The translations under genes were made by a program, and so were the position numbers. This document shows positions 8,240 to 16,459 of a stretch of 64,000 nucleotides of DNA, piece by piece (the first letter of the stretch is position 1; every line of letters begins with the position of its first letter). Below the pieces are notes generated by a model that was given only the letters and a program-made list of their open reading frames with translations, had not been told where the DNA came from and made no database searches. Source of the stretch: Alistipes_A hominis (GTDB taxonomy: Bacteria; Bacteroidota; Bacteroidia; Bacteroidales; Rikenellaceae); NCBI RefSeq assembly GCF_014288115.1, contig NZ_JACOOK010000003.1, positions 62,001-126,000 of the forward strand. Reading direction: 5' to 3'.

Positions 8240-9055
8240 TCAATGCTCCTGGAAATAAAGGGTGCAGGCTTCCGGACGGTCGGTGTTGATGATGTCGATG
8301 CCGAGTTCGCGGAACGTTTCCCAGGCGTTGACGGTGTCCGGAGATCCCCAAAACCGGATAGGTTTCCCCGTTTTGTGGGACTTCGCCACCAGACTTTCGA
8401 TTACCTGCCGGTCTTCGGCGGAGAGCGTGTCTGCACCCCCTTTCCATTTCGAGTAGCGGAAAAACGGCTCGCTGATGAAAGCCACCCGTTCGAGCTGCTG
8501 CGGCGTATAGTCCACGTCGATGAATCCGTCGAAAGAAATAAAGCGGGGATACTCCCCGAAAGCCTCAGGGTCGGGCCGACTGCCCGAGATCACGATCCTC
8601 ACAGCGTACGGATTTACCGAAGGATCGAACACTTCGGGATGTCTTTTCAACTTGGCGATCAGCCGGTCAATGGTCGGGTGCAGTGGAGTTTTCAGGTCGA
8701 TCATCAGCGTGAGCACCTGCTCCGAACCTCGCCAGGGGCGTCCTTCGTTTTGCCCGAATAAAAAGATCAGCGGTTCGAGATACATTTCATCGAGCGAAAG
8801 CGCCGAATCGAGTTCGTGAGGATCGTGCGCCACCAGCAAGCCATCGGAAGCAGGAGCCGCATAAATATCCGCCTCGATGGTATGCACCTGCTGGGAATAA
8901 GCGCGGTAAAAAGGAATATTTTTCTGGTAATCGTTGTGGGAATGGATAAGTACCGTTTGCTTCCCGGAATAAGACGAACATAAGAAGGCCATGAAAAATA
9001 TCAGTCCTGCTCGACCGAAAAAAACGGAACGGGTATTCGAAAATTTGCGAAGCAT
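8240..9055 (-). CDS. Secreted PI-PLC/GDPD-like phosphodiesterase
   Basis: A 271-residue protein with an N-terminal hydrophobic export segment (about residues 12-30) followed by a PLC-like phosphodiesterase TIM-barrel. Signature pieces are HSHNDY near residue 38, EADIYAAPASDGLLVAHDP (Glu, Asp and His of the metal/active site) and, near the C-terminus, RFWGSPDTVNAWETFRELGIDIINTDRPE, typical of the barrel's end. Such proteins hydrolyse glycerophosphodiesters or phosphatidylinositol-type head groups in the periplasm. The first His motif is HSHNDY rather than GHRG, as in the Bacteroidota subgroup. It is a single gene, divergent from the Crp regulator. Confidence 0.8.
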   Translation of the reverse strand: MLRKFSNTRSVFFGRAGLIFFMAFLCSSYSGKQTVLIHSHNDYQKNIPFYRAYSQQVHTIEADIYAAPASDGLLVAHDPHELDSALSLDEMYLEPLIFLFGQNEGRPWRGSEQVLTLMIDLKTPLHPTIDRLIAKLKRHPEVFDPSVNPYAVRIVISGSRPDPEAFGEYPRFISFDGFIDVDYTPQQLERVAFISEPFFRYSKWKGGADTLSAEDRQVIESLVAKSHKTGKPIRFWGSPDTVNAWETFRELGIDIINTDRPEACTLYFQEH

Positions 9056-9093
9056 AGGAGTCGTTTTGATAATTAATATATGGTTTACAAGAG

Positions 9094-9101
9094 CAAAGAT
9101 A
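9094..9101 (-). promoter_or_regulatory. -7 box (TATCTTTG) of the phosphodiesterase gene
   Basis: On the minus strand TATCTTTG matches TAnnTTTG exactly, about 40 bases before the ATG at 9055. The intergenic stretch around it is AT-rich. No clear upstream box. Confidence 0.55.
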
Positions 9102-9206
9102 GAAATTAATAATATGCAATGCCGTGAAAAACAAGCGCAGGCCGTCTTTTTTCGTTTGCCGGAGAATGAAAATCACCGGTAGCTCCGGGGATCGGGAACG
9201 AATCGC

Positions 9207-9214
9207 TATCTTTG
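9207..9214 (+). promoter_or_regulatory. -7 box (TATCTTTG) of the Crp-family gene
   Basis: TATCTTTG at 9207-9214 fits TAnnTTTG exactly. It sits inside the longer open frame that begins at 9124, which is the reason for taking the ATG at 9232 as the true start. The leader would be only about 10 bases. Confidence 0.55.
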
Positions 9215-9231
9215 TGCCGAACGGCAGGGAT

Positions 9232-9798
9232 ATGGAAGAATTTATCAAAAAAATGCGGGAAGCGTACCCGGTTTCGGACGGTGCGTTGCAGTTGTTTCTG
9301 CGGCATACCGAGCGCGTCACGCTGCCGAAGGGACACCTGTTGATCCGGGACGGCGTGGTCGAAAAGTACAGCTATTTCATCGTGCGGGGATTCGCGCGCG
9401 GATTCCTGTATCGGGACGGGAAGGATGCGACGATCTGGTTCGCGACCGCCGGCATGTTGCTGTTGTCGATGAACGCCTACCTGTTTCGCTCGTCCGGATA
9501 CGAGAACGTCGAACTGCTCGAAGAGTGCGACCTGCTGAAAATTTCGAACGAGACGCTCGACGGGCTTTTCGAGAAGGAGGTCGAACTGGCCAACTGGGGC
9601 CGGCGGATGTCCGACCGCATCATCCTGCGAATGGAACGGCTGTTCGTCGAGCGTTATTTCCTGACGGCGGCCGAACGTTACCGGCTGCTGGTCGAACGCG
9701 AGCCGGAAATTCTGCAAAAAGCTCCGTTGCGGGATATCGCCTCTTACCTCGGCATTTCGCAGGTTTCCCTGAGTCGGATCCGCGCCGGCGTACAATAG
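9232..9798 (+). CDS. Crp/Fnr-family transcriptional regulator
   Basis: Starting at ATG 9232 it has 188 residues, the usual size for this Bacteroidota group (MEEFIKKMREAYPV...). Residues about 20-120 form a cyclic-nucleotide-binding-like beta-barrel (HLLIRDGVVEKYSYFIVRGFARGF). The C-terminus carries a helix-turn-helix (LRDIASYLGISQVSLSRIR). It lacks the cysteines of Fnr and the classical cAMP pocket cannot be confirmed, so the effector is unknown. The EamA transporter follows after 93 bases on the same strand, which makes that transporter a likely target. Confidence 0.87.
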   Translation: MEEFIKKMREAYPVSDGALQLFLRHTERVTLPKGHLLIRDGVVEKYSYFIVRGFARGFLYRDGKDATIWFATAGMLLLSMNAYLFRSSGYENVELLEECDLLKISNETLDGLFEKEVELANWGRRMSDRIILRMERLFVERYFLTAAERYRLLVEREPEILQKAPLRDIASYLGISQVSLSRIRAGVQ

Positions 9799-9891
9799 AT
9801 TCCCCCGAAAGTTCGTTTTTAACATTTGTTAACCGGAAACGAAAATTTTTTACGGACTTTTGCGGCCTGTGAGATCAATCGGGTGATTCGT

Positions 9892-10821
9892 ATGAAACAA
9901 TTCAAAGGCATTCTGCTGGCGATGATCTCGTCGGCGACGTTCGGGATGATTCCGCTGTTCGCACTTCCTGTGATCCGCGGCGGCATGGGGGTCGATTCGG
10001 TGATGTTTTACCGCTTTGCGCTGTCGTCCGCGGTGGTCGGAGCCTATCTGCTGCTCCGGCGGGCGGACCTGCGCGTTACGCTCCGGGAATTCGGCGTGCT
10101 GTTCGGACTGGGGGCGCTGTACGCTTTCACGTCGCTGCTGCTGACGATCGCTTACCTGTATATTCCGAGCGGGGTCGCCACGACGATCCATTTCCTGTAT
10201 CCGCTGCTGGTCGCCGCGATCATGGCGTTGTTTTTCAAAGACCGGATTTCGGTGTCCGTGATGGTCGCCGCGCTTGCGGCCGTCGCCGGCGTGTGGCTGC
10301 TTTCGGGCGGAACGGATGCCGCGGTCGGGATGAAGGGGCTGACACTGGCGCTCGCGACCGTAGCTACGTACGCCGTTTACATCGTCGGCGTCAACAAATC
10401 GTGCGTGCAGCATATGAAGGGACTCAAAATGGTGTTTTTCATCCTGCTTTCGGCAACGATAATTTTCGCCGGGAACCTGTTCGTAAAAGGGGAAATTCCC
10501 GAATCCATTCCGGACTGGTCGGCTGCCGTCCACCTGATTTTGTTGGCTCTGATTCCCACTTTGGTATCCGATTTGACGTTGGTGTTGGCCGTACAGCGGA
10601 TCGGTTCGACGACGACCGCGATTCTCGGTTGTCTCGAACCGTTGACCGCCGTCGCGCTCGGGATTTTTTTCCTCGGCGAACGTTTCGTCGCGGAACAGTT
10701 CGCCGGCGTCGCGCTGATCGTGGCAGCGGTCGTGACGGTGATTCTCGGCGGCCGGCCGGGGCGGTTCTCCGTCCGGCGGCTGATTCCGGACTTTTTGTCG
10801 AATTTTTATAAAGCGAGGTGA
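9892..10821 (+). CDS. EamA/DMT-family transporter
   Basis: The start is taken at 9892 (MKQFKGILLAMISSATFG), 309 residues; a longer frame exists but its first 22 residues do not look like this family. Ten hydrophobic helices in two homologous EamA halves are visible, with typical segments FGMIPLFALPVI, YIPSGVATTIHFLYPLL and STTTAILGCLEPLTAVALGIFFLGE in the second half. Such inner-membrane proteins export metabolites such as amino acids, threonine/homoserine or nucleosides; the substrate here cannot be told. The GNAT acetyltransferase begins 2 bases after its stop, so they form an operon. Confidence 0.88.
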   Translation: MKQFKGILLAMISSATFGMIPLFALPVIRGGMGVDSVMFYRFALSSAVVGAYLLLRRADLRVTLREFGVLFGLGALYAFTSLLLTIAYLYIPSGVATTIHFLYPLLVAAIMALFFKDRISVSVMVAALAAVAGVWLLSGGTDAAVGMKGLTLALATVATYAVYIVGVNKSCVQHMKGLKMVFFILLSATIIFAGNLFVKGEIPESIPDWSAAVHLILLALIPTLVSDLTLVLAVQRIGSTTTAILGCLEPLTAVALGIFFLGERFVAEQFAGVALIVAAVVTVILGGRPGRFSVRRLIPDFLSNFYKAR

Positions 10822-10822
10822 T

Positions 10823-11356
10823 ATGATAAAACTGATTCGGATAACCGACGGACAGGACAGCCGTCTGGAACACTTGGTTCCCCTCTACGAAGAGGCGTTC
10901 TGCAGCAGCGAGCGGCGTACCGTCGGGCAGCTCCGGCGGATGATCGGCGCGACGCCTGCGATGCATTTCAATATGATCGAGTCGGACGGCGAGCTTTGCG
11001 GCCTGTTCGTCTACTGGGATATGGGCGAGTTTTACTACCTCGAACACCTGGCCGTGGCGCCGCATATGCGGAACCGTAAAATTGGACAGCAGGTGCTCGA
11101 GCACGTGGAGACCTCGCTGCCCGGAATCCGGCTGCTCGAAGTGGAGCCGGCCGAGGACGAGCTGACCGCCCGGCGCGTCGCTTTTTACCGGCGCAACGGC
11201 TACCGGATCGTCGATCGGAGCTACGTGCAGCCGTCCTACGAAAATTTCGGCGATGCCGCTCCGCTGTGGATCATGGGAAACGATACGCCCGAACGGTTGC
11301 CCGAATTTATAGAACGGATTAAAAAAGAGGTGTACCGCGACCCGCTGGCGCGCTGA
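10823..11356 (+). CDS. GNAT-family N-acetyltransferase
   Basis: A 177-residue GCN5-type acetyltransferase. Motif A is readable as LEHLAVAPHMRNRKIGQQVLEHV (acetyl-CoA pyrophosphate loop R-x-x-K-I-G), followed by LLEVEP and ARRVAFYRRNGYRIVDR, the usual C-terminal region. It transfers an acetyl group from acetyl-CoA to an amine of unknown nature. The start follows directly on the EamA stop with AGCGAGGTG as ribosome site, so modification and export of the same compound is a reasonable guess. Confidence 0.87.
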   Translation: MIKLIRITDGQDSRLEHLVPLYEEAFCSSERRTVGQLRRMIGATPAMHFNMIESDGELCGLFVYWDMGEFYYLEHLAVAPHMRNRKIGQQVLEHVETSLPGIRLLEVEPAEDELTARRVAFYRRNGYRIVDRSYVQPSYENFGDAAPLWIMGNDTPERLPEFIERIKKEVYRDPLAR

Positions 11357-11461
11357 TCCTCCGATTCGCCGACCGGGCCAGATATCCCTACGTTATCCGG
11401 GCTCGTTTCTTTTTTCGCTGTCCGGGTCGCAGAAAGCCGTTCTTTTCGGTTGCGGGCATAA

Positions 11462-11490
11462 AAAAACGTCCTCCGGCAGAGGACGTTTTT
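11462..11490. terminator. Bidirectional terminator between GNAT and porin-like genes
   Basis: AAAAACGTCCTC and GAGGACGTTTTT pair around a 5-base loop, with A-run and T-run flanks. It separates two convergent genes and can stop transcription from both. Confidence 0.88.
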
Positions 11491-11509
11491 AGGGTTATCG
11501 GCGAATCGC

Positions 11510-12163
11510 TTAGAATTTCCAGCCTACGGTCAGCGAGAATACGCGGTTGGTCATTTTGTTCAGTTCCTCGTTGCCGCCGCTAAAGTCTTCCTTGAATTCA
11601 TCCGTCGCGATGTCGGTGACCGGGATATTGTAACGGGCGTCGATGACCAGACCTTGTTCGAACGTGTAGGAGATGCCTACCGGGATCGAGAAGTCGGTCG
11701 ATTTGAAATAATGCTTCGTGTCTTCGGTATTCCAGGAGCCGCCGTCGACTTTTGCCCTGTATTTGCCGCTGAGCAGGAAGCCCGGCTGGATACCCGCTTT
11801 CAGCGCCAGTCCGTTGGTGACGTAGAAGTTGGCCAGGATCGGAATATTCAGGTAGTTCAGCCGGTTGTTGAATTTGAGTTTGTGTTCGGAGCCGAGCGCG
11901 CCTTGGGTGATTTCGGCGCTGGAACCCTGGCGCGAATACAAAACATCCAGCGAAACGGCGAACCATTTGGCCGCCCGGTATTCGGCGAAAGCGCCGATCA
12001 CCAGCGCGGGTTTCGTGCCGGAGAGGTGATTGATGTCGTCGAGACCGTCGGGATGCAGGTCCGTAACGTTTATTCCGACTTTGGGTCCGAACGTGAAAGG
12101 TTTCTGAGCCGAAACGGCGCCGGCAGCGATCGCCGCTACGAGCAAAAAGACGATTTTTTTCAT
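11510..12163 (-). CDS. Outer-membrane beta-barrel protein (PorT-like, OMP_b-brl_2 type)
   Basis: A 217-residue protein with a classic signal peptide (MKKIVFLLVAAIAAGAVSAQ, cleaved before KPFTFGPK). The rest alternates polar and hydrophobic residues as in an eight-stranded barrel (GPKVGINVTDL, AKWFAVSLDVLYSRQGS, LNIPILANFYV, KAGIQPGFLLSGKY, ISYTFEQGLVIDARYNI) and ends with the aromatic-rich strand VFSLTVGWKF. The family is common in Bacteroidota outer membranes; substrate or role unknown. Monocistronic between hairpin 11462 and a long upstream spacer. Confidence 0.85.
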   Translation of the reverse strand: MKKIVFLLVAAIAAGAVSAQKPFTFGPKVGINVTDLHPDGLDDINHLSGTKPALVIGAFAEYRAAKWFAVSLDVLYSRQGSSAEITQGALGSEHKLKFNNRLNYLNIPILANFYVTNGLALKAGIQPGFLLSGKYRAKVDGGSWNTEDTKHYFKSTDFSIPVGISYTFEQGLVIDARYNIPVTDIATDEFKEDFSGGNEELNKMTNRVFSLTVGWKF

Positions 12164-12425
12164 AAAGTTGTGTTTGAGTGGTTTGTAAAGTTTGTAAATA
12201 GCAGTTTAATAATGTCTGTCAGGGCCGGCGAACTATCGCAGTGCCTTGTGTTTTCTGTCCGGAGAAGTTCATTACGATACAAATTAAAAGGTTATTCGTG
12301 GAAATTCCAAAAATAAACCTCGTTGTCCGTGTAAATTAGCGTAACCGGCGGTACGGGTTTTGCGTTCGGTGGGATTCTTTGGATAGGCGTTTTCCCGGGG
12401 AGCGACGAGGGTATGCGTCTGAATA
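12164..12425. other. Spacer between barrel protein and small lipoprotein
   Basis: Divergent promoter region. On the minus side TATTTACA near 12203 may be a poor -7 box of the barrel gene. I see no gene in this stretch. Confidence 0.4.
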
Positions 12426-12456
12426 TTTGGAATGGGAAAATATTTAATTACTTTTG
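12426..12456 (+). promoter_or_regulatory. Promoter of the small lipoprotein gene (TTTG-N19-TACTTTTG)
   Basis: TTTG at 12426-12429, 19 bases, then TACTTTTG at 12449-12456: a full match to the Bacteroidota pattern. The ATG at 12597 lies about 135 bases downstream, so the transcript has an unusually long leader. Confidence 0.75.
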
Positions 12457-12596
12457 TGGTTTCTTTCGGCGGATTCCGGTTGCCGTTTCCGTAAACGATC
12501 CGTATCGCGCCGCCGGACCGGTATTTTTCCCGTGGGAACGTCCGGATAAAAAGAGTGGAGGACGCTTTTAATGAATTACTAAATATTATTTCAAAG

Positions 12597-12983
12597 ATGA
12601 TGAAAACGAAATTGTTTACGGCCGTATTGGCCTGCCTGAGCGTTGCGATGCTTTTTTCCGGTTGTAAGGACGATAAGAACGATGATGCCGTTCACGCCTA
12701 TGTCATGCGCGCGGCCATTACCGAAGCCGGCGATCTCGACGCGCTGACCGTCACGCTGATCAACAGCGAATTGGAGAGCATGTGCAATCAGGTCGGAACG
12801 AAGATTTTGACCGAATCGGAAGCCCGGGAGATGTTCGATCTGATGGTAAAACAGATCGAAAAATCTATGGAAAGTATTGATTTCGGCGATATTACCAAGC
12901 CGGTAGGCTTCACCGTTACGCTGAATTACCAGAACGACGGCAAAGTCGCTTTTTCCAAAACGTTTACGGTCGATCCTAAATAA
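12597..12983 (+). CDS. Small lipoprotein of unknown function
   Basis: Using ATG 12597 (or the adjacent 12600) the product has 128 residues starting MMKTKLFTAVLACLSVAM, with lipobox LFSGC, so it is probably lipidated. The longer frame from 12555 would put a charged stretch before the signal peptide. The mature part (KDDKNDDAVHAYVMRAAITEA...) is short, acidic and without a recognised domain; it ends in a strand-rich stretch GFTVTLNYQNDGKVAFSKTFTV. I do not recognise the family. It has its own promoter. Confidence 0.72.
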   Translation: MMKTKLFTAVLACLSVAMLFSGCKDDKNDDAVHAYVMRAAITEAGDLDALTVTLINSELESMCNQVGTKILTESEAREMFDLMVKQIEKSMESIDFGDITKPVGFTVTLNYQNDGKVAFSKTFTVDPK

Positions 12984-13022
12984 CGGCGGACGAAACGATC
13001 CGTGCTTCGGCGCGGCTACGGG

Positions 13023-13075
13023 GCAGCCTTCTGCCGGTGCGTTTATCGATCGATGCGTGCCGGAGGAAGGCTGTC
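13023..13075. repeat. Long imperfect inverted repeat after the lipoprotein gene
   Basis: GCAGCCTTCTGCCGG near 13023 pairs imperfectly with CCGGAGGAAGGCTGTC near 13060. A stable stem in RNA is likely. There is no T-run, so it may be a weak or factor-dependent terminator for the lipoprotein. Confidence 0.4.
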
Positions 13076-13120
13076 CTGTCGTATCCGGAGGTGGCGTGTC
13101 TGTTTTTTATTCCGGCCGGA

Positions 13121-13151
13121 TTGGTAGATTCCGTTTCAATCGCTATCTTTA
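13121..13151 (+). promoter_or_regulatory. Probable promoter (TTGG-N19-TATCTTTA) of the 13209 gene
   Basis: TTGG at 13121-13124 and TATCTTTA at 13144-13151 are each one base off the Bacteroidota pattern, with correct 19-base spacing and an ATG 57 bases further on. Confidence 0.5.
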
Positions 13152-13208
13152 CAAAATTCGTCCGGGGAGACTGCCGGCGAACGATCCGAATCTGAAAATA
13201 CGGAAGTT

Positions 13209-14210
13209 ATGAGAATACGAAAAGGTGCTGTCGCGGTCGGGATACTGACGCTGGCCGGGATCACGCTTTGTTTCGGCGGAAGTCCGAAATGCGACGCGGC
13301 CGGCCGCGAAAGCCGCAGCGGGAAAAAACAACCGGCCGGGGTGGAAGTTCTCGGCGATCCGAAGTTCGAAAAGGGGCTGGCCGTATCGCCGCTGTGGCCC
13401 GAAATCGTGCAGCAGAACGGCGGGTTCGAAAAGACCAATACGGATACGATCCGTTTCGGACGGGGCGACGCCGATCCTGTCTGGCAAATGGCCCAGTGGG
13501 CCAGCAAGTACGATTTGGGCGGAACCGTTCCGGTCGAAGGGCGGGACGGCGTTACGTACGCCAATCCCGGCAAGAAGGTCACCCGCTTTGCCGACGGTAC
13601 GCTGCTGCTCGACATTACGACGAGTACCGAATACGAAGCCCCGCGTACCGGCAGCGACGCGTGGCCGCACCTGCTGATCCAGCAGGATTTCGAGAACCGT
13701 CCGAACGTCGGCCGGATCAGCCGTCTCGATTTCACGATGGAGCTGCGGATCGTCCATTGCGACAAAAAGATGACCGATGCCGAATTCAACGAGAGCCTGC
13801 ATACGGCCCAGTCGCCGTTCTATTTTTTTATGCGCAACGTGAATCCCGATTCGCCGGATTACCAACTCTCGCTGTGGGTCGGCGTCCCGTCGTTCGATTA
13901 CCGTTACCCGCGGCTCGACTCCACGGAGTACGTGCAGTGGGATATCGGCACGGCGACTTATATTTACGCCATTCCGCCCCGCACGATCTGGGGGGACGTT
14001 TCTTTCCACGATTTGAAGTGGCATCGTGCCCGGCTCGACCTGTTGCCGCTGATCCGGCAGGGCGTTGCCGCGATGAAGGACAAAGGACAGTTTCTGCATA
14101 CCGACCTCGACGATCTGGAACTGATGGGGATGAATTTCGGATGGGAAGTTCCCGGAACTTTCGATGCGGGGCTGATGGTGCGGAACCTGAGCGTCCGGGC
14201 CGTCGAATGA
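13209..14210 (+). CDS. Secreted protein of unknown family, paired with the acetylesterase
   Basis: A 333-residue protein with an N-terminal export signal (MRIRKGAVAVGILTLAGI, then a polar Lys/Arg-rich linker to about residue 45). The body is aromatic-rich and looks all-beta (WPHLLIQQDF, ISRLDFTMELRIVHCDKK, YQLSLWVGVPSFDYRYPR, WDIGTATYIYAIPP, FHDLKWHRARLDLLP), reminiscent of concanavalin-type jelly-roll proteins of polysaccharide utilisation. I cannot name a family or catalytic residues. It is followed after 28 bases by the sialate O-acetylesterase, so a joint role on a secreted glycan is likely. Confidence 0.75.
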   Translation: MRIRKGAVAVGILTLAGITLCFGGSPKCDAAGRESRSGKKQPAGVEVLGDPKFEKGLAVSPLWPEIVQQNGGFEKTNTDTIRFGRGDADPVWQMAQWASKYDLGGTVPVEGRDGVTYANPGKKVTRFADGTLLLDITTSTEYEAPRTGSDAWPHLLIQQDFENRPNVGRISRLDFTMELRIVHCDKKMTDAEFNESLHTAQSPFYFFMRNVNPDSPDYQLSLWVGVPSFDYRYPRLDSTEYVQWDIGTATYIYAIPPRTIWGDVSFHDLKWHRARLDLLPLIRQGVAAMKDKGQFLHTDLDDLELMGMNFGWEVPGTFDAGLMVRNLSVRAVE

Positions 14211-14238
14211 CCTGATTTTAACGAATACGAGTGAAACG

Positions 14239-16284
14239 ATGAAAAATACTTGTTACGGATTCGTGCTGGCGGCCGTGCTGGCGCTGTGTAGTGCGGCAGC
14301 GTACGGCGAGGCTCCCCGTTGGGAGACCCTCTCCGGAAAGTGGCAAACCGGAGCCTCCGGGATCGTTCCGGAAGCGGGGGAACAACCTTGCCTGCTGGTC
14401 GACCGCAGCGGCCTCTGGGATTGCGAATGGTTTAACCTGAGCGTGAACTTCAGGTTGTCGGACGTCTGTGCCGGCGCCGGGTTCGGCGTTGCGCTGCACA
14501 TTGAAAACAAAGATGACTACCATTTACTGCGGATCACTCCCGCGGCGGGTTATACGGCTCTCCAGACGCTTCGCTGGCAGTACGGTAATTTCCGCATGTG
14601 GCAGGAGGCTCATTTTCCCGTTTTGCAGCCGGAGCGGGAGTATAATCTTTCCATCGTCCGGGCTCCGGTCGTCGACCGGGAGGACTGGCGGCCGTGGAAG
14701 ATCGTCGTTACCGACAACGCCGACGGAACGGTGTTGCTCAAAATCGGAATCGAAAACCATATGCCGGCTTTCGGCCTGGGCGTTACCGGGCTCTATGCGG
14801 CGTGCGATGCGGTGACGTTCACGGATTACAGCCTGGATCGTCCCGTGCCCGAGAACCTGGCGGGGAACCTGCGGTTGCCGATGGTTTTCAGCGACGGGAT
14901 GGTGCTGCAACGCGGACGCCGCGTTCCGGTCTGGGGCCGGGCCGCCGCCGGCGCGTCGGTCAGGCTGACTTTCGCGGGAAAAAGTTACAAGACGCGGGCC
15001 GACAGCGCAGGCGACTGGAAGATACTGCTCAGGCCGCTCGCGGCCGACACCGGGCTGGTGATGCGGGTCGTTTCGGGAAAGGATACCGCGACGCTCCGCG
15101 ACGTGGCTGTGGGCGAGGTGTGGTTCGCTTCTGGACAGTCCAACATGGAGATGAAAGTGTGGGAGAGCAATGTGCCGATGGTTAGCGATCCGGATATCCG
15201 CCTGTTCGTCCCATTCCAGTGGTCGTCGCAGGAGCCGGTGTTTACGGCCGGAGGACGGTGGCAGAAGGCGGACTCGGAAGGCGTGCCGCGCTGGTCGGCG
15301 GTCTCCTACGCATTCGCGCAGGAACTGAAAGAGCGTCTGGGCGTGCCGGTCGGCGTCATCGGCGCTTATTTCGGCGGGACGGCCATCGAGAGTTGGATGC
15401 CGCGTTCCGAGTTGGTCGAAGATCCGGTTACCAAACCGATCCACGACCGCTTCGTGCAGTCGATCCATCAGCTCGAAAACGGCCTGCCGGTGGAGGAGCG
15501 TTTCCCGTGGTGCTGGGATGTGGCGGGGCAGCGGCATACGCCGGGAGATCTGTTCAACGGCATGGTCGCGCCGCTGATCCCGTACGGAATCAGCGGAATT
15601 CTGTGGTATCAGGGCGAATCCAGCGCATCCAAGGCCCGGCAGTACGGACATCTTTTCCCGATGCTGGTCGATTCCTGGCGCGAGCGGTGGGGCGATCCCG
15701 ACCTGAAATTTTATTTCGTCCAACTGGCCGGCTACGACGGCCGGGAGTCGGGTTCGGAGATCGAATCCGCCTGGCCGCATTTACGGGACGTGCAGCGCCG
15801 CCTGCTCGACCGCAGGGAGAATACCGGTATGGTGGTAGCCTTTCATCTGGGCGATTCGCTCAATATTCACCCGCCTTATAAAAAGGAGGTGGGCGCCCGC
15901 CTGGCGAATCTGGCCTTGCACGACGTGTACGGCTTTAAAGATATCGTGCGTAGCAGTCCGCTGCTCGACGGGGTGGAATACCGGGACGGTGCGGCCGTGC
16001 TGACTTTCCGTGAGACCGCGGACGGACTTTCTTCGGGAGACGGCAAGCCGCTTTCCGGTTTTTCGGTCGCCGGCGAAGACCGGCGTTTCCACCCGGCTAC
16101 GGCTACGGTCAATCCGGACGGGGTCGGCGTGACCGTCCGTTCGGAGGCGGTGCCGTCTCCGGTCGCCGTGCGTTACGGATGGGCTAACTTTACGCGGGAA
16201 GCGAACCTGGTCAACAGCGCGGGGCTACCCGCGGCGCCTTTCCGCACCGACGAATGGCCGCTGCCGACCGACGACGATTTGTAG
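14239..16284 (+). CDS. Secreted sialate O-acetylesterase (SGNH hydrolase) with N-terminal beta-sandwich
   Basis: A 681-residue protein with signal peptide (MKNTCYGFVLAAVLALCSAAAYG). Residues about 25-205 resemble a LamG/DUF1080-like sandwich (GFGVALHIENKDDYHLLRI, WQYGNFRMWQE). From about 210 it is the sialate O-acetylesterase family: LPMVFSDGMVLQRGRRVPVWGRA, then block I VWFASGQSNMEM with the catalytic Ser, GAYFGGTAIESWMP, ISGILWYQGES and near the end GDSLNIHPPYKKEVGARL with the His. It removes O-acetyl groups from sialic acid or other sugars in the periplasm or outside. N-terminal sandwich plus esterase is somewhat larger than the usual single-domain form. Confidence 0.9.
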   Translation: MKNTCYGFVLAAVLALCSAAAYGEAPRWETLSGKWQTGASGIVPEAGEQPCLLVDRSGLWDCEWFNLSVNFRLSDVCAGAGFGVALHIENKDDYHLLRITPAAGYTALQTLRWQYGNFRMWQEAHFPVLQPEREYNLSIVRAPVVDREDWRPWKIVVTDNADGTVLLKIGIENHMPAFGLGVTGLYAACDAVTFTDYSLDRPVPENLAGNLRLPMVFSDGMVLQRGRRVPVWGRAAAGASVRLTFAGKSYKTRADSAGDWKILLRPLAADTGLVMRVVSGKDTATLRDVAVGEVWFASGQSNMEMKVWESNVPMVSDPDIRLFVPFQWSSQEPVFTAGGRWQKADSEGVPRWSAVSYAFAQELKERLGVPVGVIGAYFGGTAIESWMPRSELVEDPVTKPIHDRFVQSIHQLENGLPVEERFPWCWDVAGQRHTPGDLFNGMVAPLIPYGISGILWYQGESSASKARQYGHLFPMLVDSWRERWGDPDLKFYFVQLAGYDGRESGSEIESAWPHLRDVQRRLLDRRENTGMVVAFHLGDSLNIHPPYKKEVGARLANLALHDVYGFKDIVRSSPLLDGVEYRDGAAVLTFRETADGLSSGDGKPLSGFSVAGEDRRFHPATATVNPDGVGVTVRSEAVPSPVAVRYGWANFTREANLVNSAGLPAAPFRTDEWPLPTDDDL

Positions 16285-16319
16285 GAGGCGCACCGACGAT
16301 TCCGGTTCGTGGGATACGG

Positions 16320-16338
16320 ACCCGGTGAGTCGGGTTTT
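16320..16338 (+). terminator. Short terminator after the acetylesterase
   Basis: ACCCG and CGGGT pair around a 6-base loop and are followed by TTTTC. The stem is short, so termination may be partial. Confidence 0.4.
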
Positions 16339-16459
16339 CAAGCTATATTTCTGTTTCTGGCCGCTTTTATACCTGAGAAATTTTAGGTGTGGCAATTTTT
16401 ATTACTTTTAACCGTTGGAATTTGGTAAACGGATACCCGGGTCCTTGCGGCCTGCAATT

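Noticed and set aside
9124..9231. Upstream extension of the Crp-family frame
   Set aside because: It contains the -7 box TATCTTTG and gives 36 residues unlike the family.
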